From the NCBI GenBank assembly GCA_039105265.1, contig JAPFFF010000009.1:2356001-2420000 (forward strand): DNA of 64,000 nucleotides. The letters are read 5' to 3'. The stretch's first letter is position 1; each line of letters starts with the position of its first letter. A model generated the notes under the pieces. It did no database searches, had not been told where the DNA came from, and saw nothing but the letters and a program-made list of their open reading frames with translations. The DNA is from Tritrichomonas musculus. Lineage: Eukaryota; Parabasalia; Tritrichomonadida; Tritrichomonadidae. A program made the position numbers and the translations under genes. Positions 59,534-64,000 of the stretch are shown piece after piece.

Positions 59534-60841
59534 ATGAACTTCACCATACTTTCTTTAAACTTAATTCATTTGGTTACAAAATCACCTACTTTCACAATTT
59601 CAATAGATCAATCATGTTTATCGTTGAATTTACATAATTGTCTTTTTAAATTTTCTCTTTCAAATTTATATTATTCTAATTCATATAATCTTTTATTGGT
59701 TTCTAAAACAAATTTTCAATTCTTTTTAGATACTCCAATTAAAATCGAAGAAACGTATGTTACTAACGCGCATGTTAAATTTGATCGGGTTGCTATTTAT
59801 GATACATCATTTATTTGTAAAGATTCTACTTTTAGAGATTGTCAAAGTATTTTTGGCCAAGGAGGTGCCATTTCATCATTATCATCTACTATATTAAAAA
59901 ATTGCTTTTTTGATAGGTGTGAATCTGAATTAGGTGGTGCTATTTACTCTGGATCAGATATTGATTACTTTTCTACATCATTTTTAAACTGCATTGGAAT
60001 AAAATGTGGAGGATGCATATTTTCAGACCACCCAGAAAAAATAATTATCTCTTTTTGTACACTTTCACGTTCAATGTCAGCAACTGGTGGTGCTCTTGCT
60101 GCGAGTTCAGAAGGACAATTAACTCTTCGATACAATAATGTTTCAACTTGCGGTTCTTTTGCTTCAAATGGTGCTTTTGATTTATCATTTTTATCTTCAG
60201 AATTATATTTTATCATTTTTGATCAATGTTTTGCTACTAAAAGTACAACTGGTATTAGATTTTACATGAATAAGGGTATATCATTAAAATCTAATCTTTT
60301 CGTTTACATGATTTCAAATGAAGCCCAGCCTGATGAAGGAGCTGTTCTAACTATTATAGATCCTTCTGACTCATGCTTAATATCCCATTGTAGTTTTTCA
60401 AAAACTCAAAAAATATCTGGATATACAATTTATGTTGATCATTCTGATTTAGATAGTAAATCAAATTCTAATTACAAAGAGATCAAAATTATAAATTGTT
60501 GTTTTACTTATCCAAAAGATTTAGAAATAAATAATAATACTATGATTACAATTGTAAATGAAACAAATCAGATGTCATTGTTTTCGGCAACTTGCGACAC
60601 TTTTATTCCTTTATTACTTCCGAGGAAAATGGGTTATGTACAAGAATTAGAACAGCCGCAAGAGCAACTATTAGATAGTTTTTTACAAAAATATGCTGTT
60701 TGGTTTATTTCAAGAGAAGCAATACTCCTATTAATTGTTGGTTTTGCAATAGGCTTTTTAGTTTGGATTGTTTTCATGTTTTTATTCAAAAGGCGTCGAA
60801 GACATAGGATTCGACAAAGAAGAGCATTTCAAATGTTATAA
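59534..60841 (+). CDS. Pmp-like beta-helix surface membrane protein
   Basis: A 435-residue protein starting at the ATG at 59534. Residues 75-340 read as a right-handed parallel beta helix with GGA(I/L) repeats, as in chlamydial polymorphic membrane proteins and their trichomonad relatives: GGAISSLSSTILKNCFFDRC, GGAIYSG, GGCIFS, GGALAA. Near the C-terminus lies one membrane span (about 396-418, EAILLLIVGFAIGFLVWIV) followed by a basic tail (KRRRRHRIRQRR). A cleavable signal peptide is not convincing, so the start may lie further upstream or the N-terminus may be non-classical. Trichomonad Pmp-like proteins are candidate adhesion or host-contact proteins. It is 154 bases downstream of the giant gene. 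Confidence 0.75.
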   Translation: MNFTILSLNLIHLVTKSPTFTISIDQSCLSLNLHNCLFKFSLSNLYYSNSYNLLLVSKTNFQFFLDTPIKIEETYVTNAHVKFDRVAIYDTSFICKDSTFRDCQSIFGQGGAISSLSSTILKNCFFDRCESELGGAIYSGSDIDYFSTSFLNCIGIKCGGCIFSDHPEKIIISFCTLSRSMSATGGALAASSEGQLTLRYNNVSTCGSFASNGAFDLSFLSSELYFIIFDQCFATKSTTGIRFYMNKGISLKSNLFVYMISNEAQPDEGAVLTIIDPSDSCLISHCSFSKTQKISGYTIYVDHSDLDSKSNSNYKEIKIINCCFTYPKDLEINNNTMITIVNETNQMSLFSATCDTFIPLLLPRKMGYVQELEQPQEQLLDSFLQKYAVWFISREAILLLIVGFAIGFLVWIVFMFLFKRRRRHRIRQRRAFQML

Positions 60842-60962
60842 AATAAATAAATATATAAATATATATATATATATTCATTCTCTTCTTTCAATTTTATTAT
60901 AGTTTATATATAAGAAGTATTTCTATATTAATACAACTAAAAAAAAAATTCCGAAACAATAT

Positions 60963-61955
60963 TTATTCAAAACAATTATTTATATTTTCTTCTTCAGGAA
61001 GCTGATAAGAATGATACATTCCCGAAATATCTTCATTTGATTTATTTTTCCATGGTGAGAAAGGGCATACCCAACAAAAAAATCTTTTTCTGGATCCAAA
61101 AACGTCTTCTAGATTTACACAAAGTCCATTGTCAAAAGTTGACTGTTCAATTCCATTCCATTGTTCCCAACTTGTTCTGTTCAGCGATATATCGATCATA
61201 TTAGAAACAAAGTAAGATGCAAGCATTAAGAAAAATGCGGCTGCTGTAACACCATATATTGTTAGTAATATCATCAATAATGAGAAAGAATTATTAAAGC
61301 ATTGAGCTAGCCTTCTTGCTAAATAAACAACAAAAAGGCCTAGATATAAAAGCCCATAAAAGGAGAAAAGCATAAAAAATTTGTGATTCCTTTTGCCAAT
61401 CCAGGAAGATGCCCATCGACAATAATGCTCAGGTCTTAGAACAAAGCGGCGTGCAACTTTCGAAAGAATACTTCTTGGAGGTTTTTCTACTCTAGTTGTG
61501 CACCATTCAAATTGTTCAGGGCTTGATATAATTCCTGAAGGAGAATTGAATTGATCGCCAAGAAGAGAGTTTTCTGTGTTTGGAGGCTGAAACGATGAGC
61601 CATAATAAAATGGAAAATATCCAGGACCGTCTGAAATAATTCTGAAATATGAAAAAGCAAATAATGCAAATAATATAAAAATAACGCAACTCATGATTTT
61701 TCCTTCGATTCCAAAGTATGGGAGTGCGAAAAACAAAACGACAAATAATGATGAAAGTGATAAAATTGCAAATAGTAAAGGAAAAAAAGGTTTAACTTCC
61801 CAGTGTCCACAAAACATTTGATGAAGGCTTGGGATTGAGTAAAATCGAAAGCAGCATAAATGGTATTCTTTAAACTCTGTGAATCCAGGAAAATTCGAAG
61901 ATTCTGTTTGTAAATTTTGTGAATCAAGGGTTTTTTCAGCTTTCATTTTTTTCAT
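60963..61955 (-). CDS. Degenerate DHHC-type palmitoyltransferase-like membrane protein
   Basis: A 330-residue protein with four membrane spans (about residues 55-74, 83-102, 193-215, 225-248). The loop between spans 2 and 3 follows the zDHHC cysteine-rich domain pattern: W-C-T-T-R-V-E-KPPRSILSKVARRFVLRPEHYCRWASSWIGKRNHKFF. The KPPRS, the WxxxxIGxxNHxFF segment and spacing are those of DHHC enzymes, but the signature is EHYC rather than DHHC and most zinc-binding cysteines are gone. The Cys of the signature and a TSWEQ in place of TTxE remain. Enzymes with DHYC exist in yeast (Akr1), so activity is possible, but loss of zinc ligands suggests a divergent or regulatory homologue. It probably lies in an internal membrane. 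Confidence 0.7.
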   Translation of the reverse strand: MKKMKAEKTLDSQNLQTESSNFPGFTEFKEYHLCCFRFYSIPSLHQMFCGHWEVKPFFPLLFAILSLSSLFVVLFFALPYFGIEGKIMSCVIFILFALFAFSYFRIISDGPGYFPFYYGSSFQPPNTENSLLGDQFNSPSGIISSPEQFEWCTTRVEKPPRSILSKVARRFVLRPEHYCRWASSWIGKRNHKFFMLFSFYGLLYLGLFVVYLARRLAQCFNNSFSLLMILLTIYGVTAAAFFLMLASYFVSNMIDISLNRTSWEQWNGIEQSTFDNGLCVNLEDVFGSRKRFFCWVCPFSPWKNKSNEDISGMYHSYQLPEEENINNCFE

Positions 61956-62747
61956 TTTTCATTAATAACAATTCAATATAAATTGAAAACATCTGAGGTC
62001 AATTTAGATGTATCCTTTCAATTTATTACCGTAACAAACTTTTTGAGTTAAAAAGGCTTTTATTTATTGAATCTCCCAATTCAAAATAATAGAATTTTGT
62101 GAGAATTATTATAATTTTACAAATCATATGATTCAACCTTATATCAATTATTTTTTCTTTAAAGTAATTATTTTAAATTAAAAAACATCTTTTCGAAAAT
62201 ATTTTCGATAACAAGAAATATAACGATCCAATTCAATAGAATAAATGAAAATCAGTTAACACCTTTTTGATGTTTTTTTGTTTGTTAATTTCAAATTTGA
62301 CAAATACTTTTTTCAACTGAGTTGTTTAATTTAGCATTAAACTTAACAAATAATACTAATAATAAATTGTAGCCCGATCACTATATGAGATGACCATTTA
62401 TTATCACAATTATATATTTGCTTGTTTCTCATTTGATATTGAGTTTAATACTATTTTTATTTTAAAATTAATTTAAATTATAAATAATAAATATATATCT
62501 TTATTATAAAATAAATAAATATTTAATATTATTGCATAAATCAAATTTTTTATTTTAATTGAATTAATTAATATAAATACTCTATTTATCTTTATATTTT
62601 TTTGATATTATTGATTAATAATTTAAATTCTATAATAATATTTTTGAAATAATGATTTTATATAATAATAATGCTAATTTAATAAAATAACCATCATTTG
62701 GTTAATTCTTACTGGTCAAATTCAAAAGTGGCGCATTCTTTTCTCAT
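61956..62747. other. Divergent AT-rich spacer
   Basis: 792 bases between divergent genes, extremely AT-rich in 62440-62690. Near the right end GGCGCATTC (62730-62738) is a GC-richer word upstream of the next gene. No repeat or frame is seen. Confidence 0.55.
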
Positions 62748-63662
62748 ATGAGTGGTAAACCAAATAATCCTAAATCTGATCGTCTGGAATCAATGCAACA
62801 TGCCAGCACAGTTCAAGAAGAAATGTTTGAAGTTCAGACAATAAATGGTATAATATTTCAACGTGAAACTAAACCCGTTAAAAATTTAGATATTGTTCGA
62901 TCAGTCACATTTTTTCCAACAGAAATAGAGACAATAAATACAGAAAGTGGCCAAAAGATGGCTTATTTAAATTCATTAAGATGTGTCAGCATGTATTCAG
63001 TTTATAAACTTGATATGATGACTATGAAGTTATTTCTTCATTCTCGCCACAAAGTCATAACAATGAAACTTTTGCCTTTTGAATCGCTTAAAATGACTGG
63101 GAAAATATATCAAAGTAATAGAATGCCTTTTTGTTCATCATTATCTCTCACCTATAGTAGTAAGTTTCTCAATCTTAATTGGTACATATCTGCAAAAGGT
63201 TTTAGCTCACTTAGCTCTATGACATTAAAAGCTCACATTGGCCGTCCAATTTTTTCTGTTGGATTTCAAATTCTCAATCAAATTTCATTTCCTTATCAAT
63301 ATAGCTTTTTAATTAATCATGTATGGGGCGAAAATGCAATTTTATGGGCACTAATACATGATACTACTAATATTCAGTATGCTATGAAAATGAAGAAAAA
63401 ATTAACTGACAATTGGACTGCTGGCGTTTCCTTCCAAACAGATAAAAATTTAATTAGTTCAATGACTGTCTCTTGGATGGCAAAAATCAATAATTCTGTA
63501 ATTCATTCTGCTTTCAATACAAACGGCTTAGTTAAAACCAAATTTTCGCATAGACTTAATCCATATTTTAGATTCGGTTTGACAGCGTCAATATCTCATC
63601 CCGAAAAACGCTATCGATTTGGCGTTCTTATGTTATGGGATACACCAGATAAAGATGAATAA
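62748..63662 (+). CDS. TOM40: Tom40-like beta-barrel (hydrogenosomal import channel)
   Basis: A 304-residue protein with about 60 polar N-terminal residues and then alternating hydrophobic/polar strands to the end, as in the Porin_3 (Tom40/VDAC) family. The last strand, KRYRFGVLMLW, fits the sorting 'beta-signal' (polar, x, Gly, two residues, hydrophobic, x, hydrophobic). Preceding strands such as NPYFRFGLTASISHP and GLVKTKFSHRL match late Tom40 strands. No signal peptide, as expected. In trichomonads several Tom40-like proteins lie in the outer hydrogenosomal membrane and import matrix proteins. VDAC is an alternative, but the long soluble N-terminus and overall look favour Tom40. Confidence 0.65.
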   Translation: MSGKPNNPKSDRLESMQHASTVQEEMFEVQTINGIIFQRETKPVKNLDIVRSVTFFPTEIETINTESGQKMAYLNSLRCVSMYSVYKLDMMTMKLFLHSRHKVITMKLLPFESLKMTGKIYQSNRMPFCSSLSLTYSSKFLNLNWYISAKGFSSLSSMTLKAHIGRPIFSVGFQILNQISFPYQYSFLINHVWGENAILWALIHDTTNIQYAMKMKKKLTDNWTAGVSFQTDKNLISSMTVSWMAKINNSVIHSAFNTNGLVKTKFSHRLNPYFRFGLTASISHPEKRYRFGVLMLWDTPDKDE

Positions 63663-63816
63663 GTATATTATTGTTTATTTTTTTGCATAATTCACTAATA
63701 TTCTTAAATGATATTAGTAAAAATATATTAACTATTTTTTCTTTCTCTTTCTTTGCCTTTCATGCTTTCAATATTATTAGCCTTATGAATTTCACCATTC
63801 TATATAATTTTTTTCA

Positions 63817-64000
63817 ATGTCGAAGAAGCTCTGTATTTTGGATTTTGTTGGAACTTTGTACAATGGTTCATCTCTTTTTGAAGATGCAAGTAAATTTTGT
63901 TCTTCAATAAAATCAAAAGGATACGAAATTATCATATATAGTAACTCGTCTTTATTAACAAAGCAAACCATTTTTGATAATTTACATAAATCAAATATTA
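63817..64000 (+). CDS. HAD-superfamily phosphatase-like protein (partial, right edge)
   Basis: From the ATG at 63817 the frame is open for 61 codons to the window end. It begins MSKKLCILDFVGTLYNGSS, then a segment like FCSSIKSKGYEIIIYSNSS. This is the order of HAD IIA hydrolases (4-nitrophenylphosphatase, phosphoglycolate phosphatase, NagD): motif I DxDGTLY, then a helix, then hydrophobic strand and (T/S)N(S/N)S motif II. In motif I the second Asp is Val here (DFVGT), which would remove the general acid, so this may be an inactive or altered member. The catalytic lysine and motif III lie outside the window. Confidence 0.6.
   Translation, partial: MSKKLCILDFVGTLYNGSSLFEDASKFCSSIKSKGYEIIIYSNSSLLTKQTIFDNLHKSNI

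Noticed and set aside
63671-63910. 79-codon plus-strand hydrophobic frame
   Set aside because: It overlaps the HAD-like reading frame at 63817, which has clear motifs; the hydrophobic frame is Phe/Ile rich by composition.
1-64000. tRNA, rRNA and spliceosomal introns
   Set aside because: I looked for tRNA B-box-type words, rRNA-like GC-rich blocks and the conserved trichomonad 3' splice motif (ACTAACACACAG) and found no convincing example.

Overview
The window is about 64 kb of AT-rich nuclear DNA from a parabasalid protist, most like Tritrichomonas or Trichomonas. Three things point there: a clear orthologue of the trichomonad initiator-binding protein IBP39 (10892-11863), long uninterrupted reading frames with short AT-rich spacers and no visible introns, and TCA-type initiator motifs a few bases upstream of several start codons. 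The gene set also fits a flagellated, anaerobic eukaryote with hydrogenosomes: a POC1-like basal-body protein, a Tom40-like barrel, a Rab GTPase, and a soluble fumarate-reductase-type flavoprotein fusion. I saw no tRNA, rRNA or CRISPR array.

Layout. 1 to about 3.1 kb is the end of a Maverick/Polinton (packaging ATPase, integrase and a probable structural protein, all on the minus strand), running off the left edge. 3.9-25 kb is a dense host-gene block: ankyrin protein, SAGA Ada1-like subunit, tetraspanin-like protein, SBDS, a tandem PB1-like protein, IBP39, Raptor, two large coiled-coil proteins and an importin-beta-like HEAT protein. 25.3-28 kb holds a large secreted or ER membrane protein with a helical-toroid-like N-terminus. 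28.2-31.1 kb is a nested repeat: an apparently intact pogo/Tigger-like DNA transposon sits inside one arm of an older element of about 0.7 kb that has inverted-repeat ends. It is followed by a small gene with an initiator-binding-domain-like fold. 32.9-35.7 kb encodes the flavoprotein fusion. 35.7-40.5 kb is gene-poor and holds a MITE-like element, a GC-rich hairpin, a decayed mariner and a second decayed pogo-like transposase. 40.5-46 kb has POC1, a type I membrane protein, a Rab and a dual-specificity phosphatase. 47-59.4 kb is one enormous gene (4115 codons) made of well over a hundred short acidic/basic hairpin-like repeats between coiled coils. The right end has a Pmp-like beta-helix membrane protein, a degenerate DHHC-type membrane protein, a Tom40-like barrel and the start of a HAD-family gene.

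Working together. Several genes belong to basic nuclear and growth machinery (IBP39, Ada1, SBDS, Raptor, importin), but nothing suggests operons. Neighbours alternate strand and several pairs are divergent with short shared upstream regions. The most unusual items are the giant repeat protein, the OYE-FMN-FAD fusion, the nested transposon and the degenerate DHHC protein.
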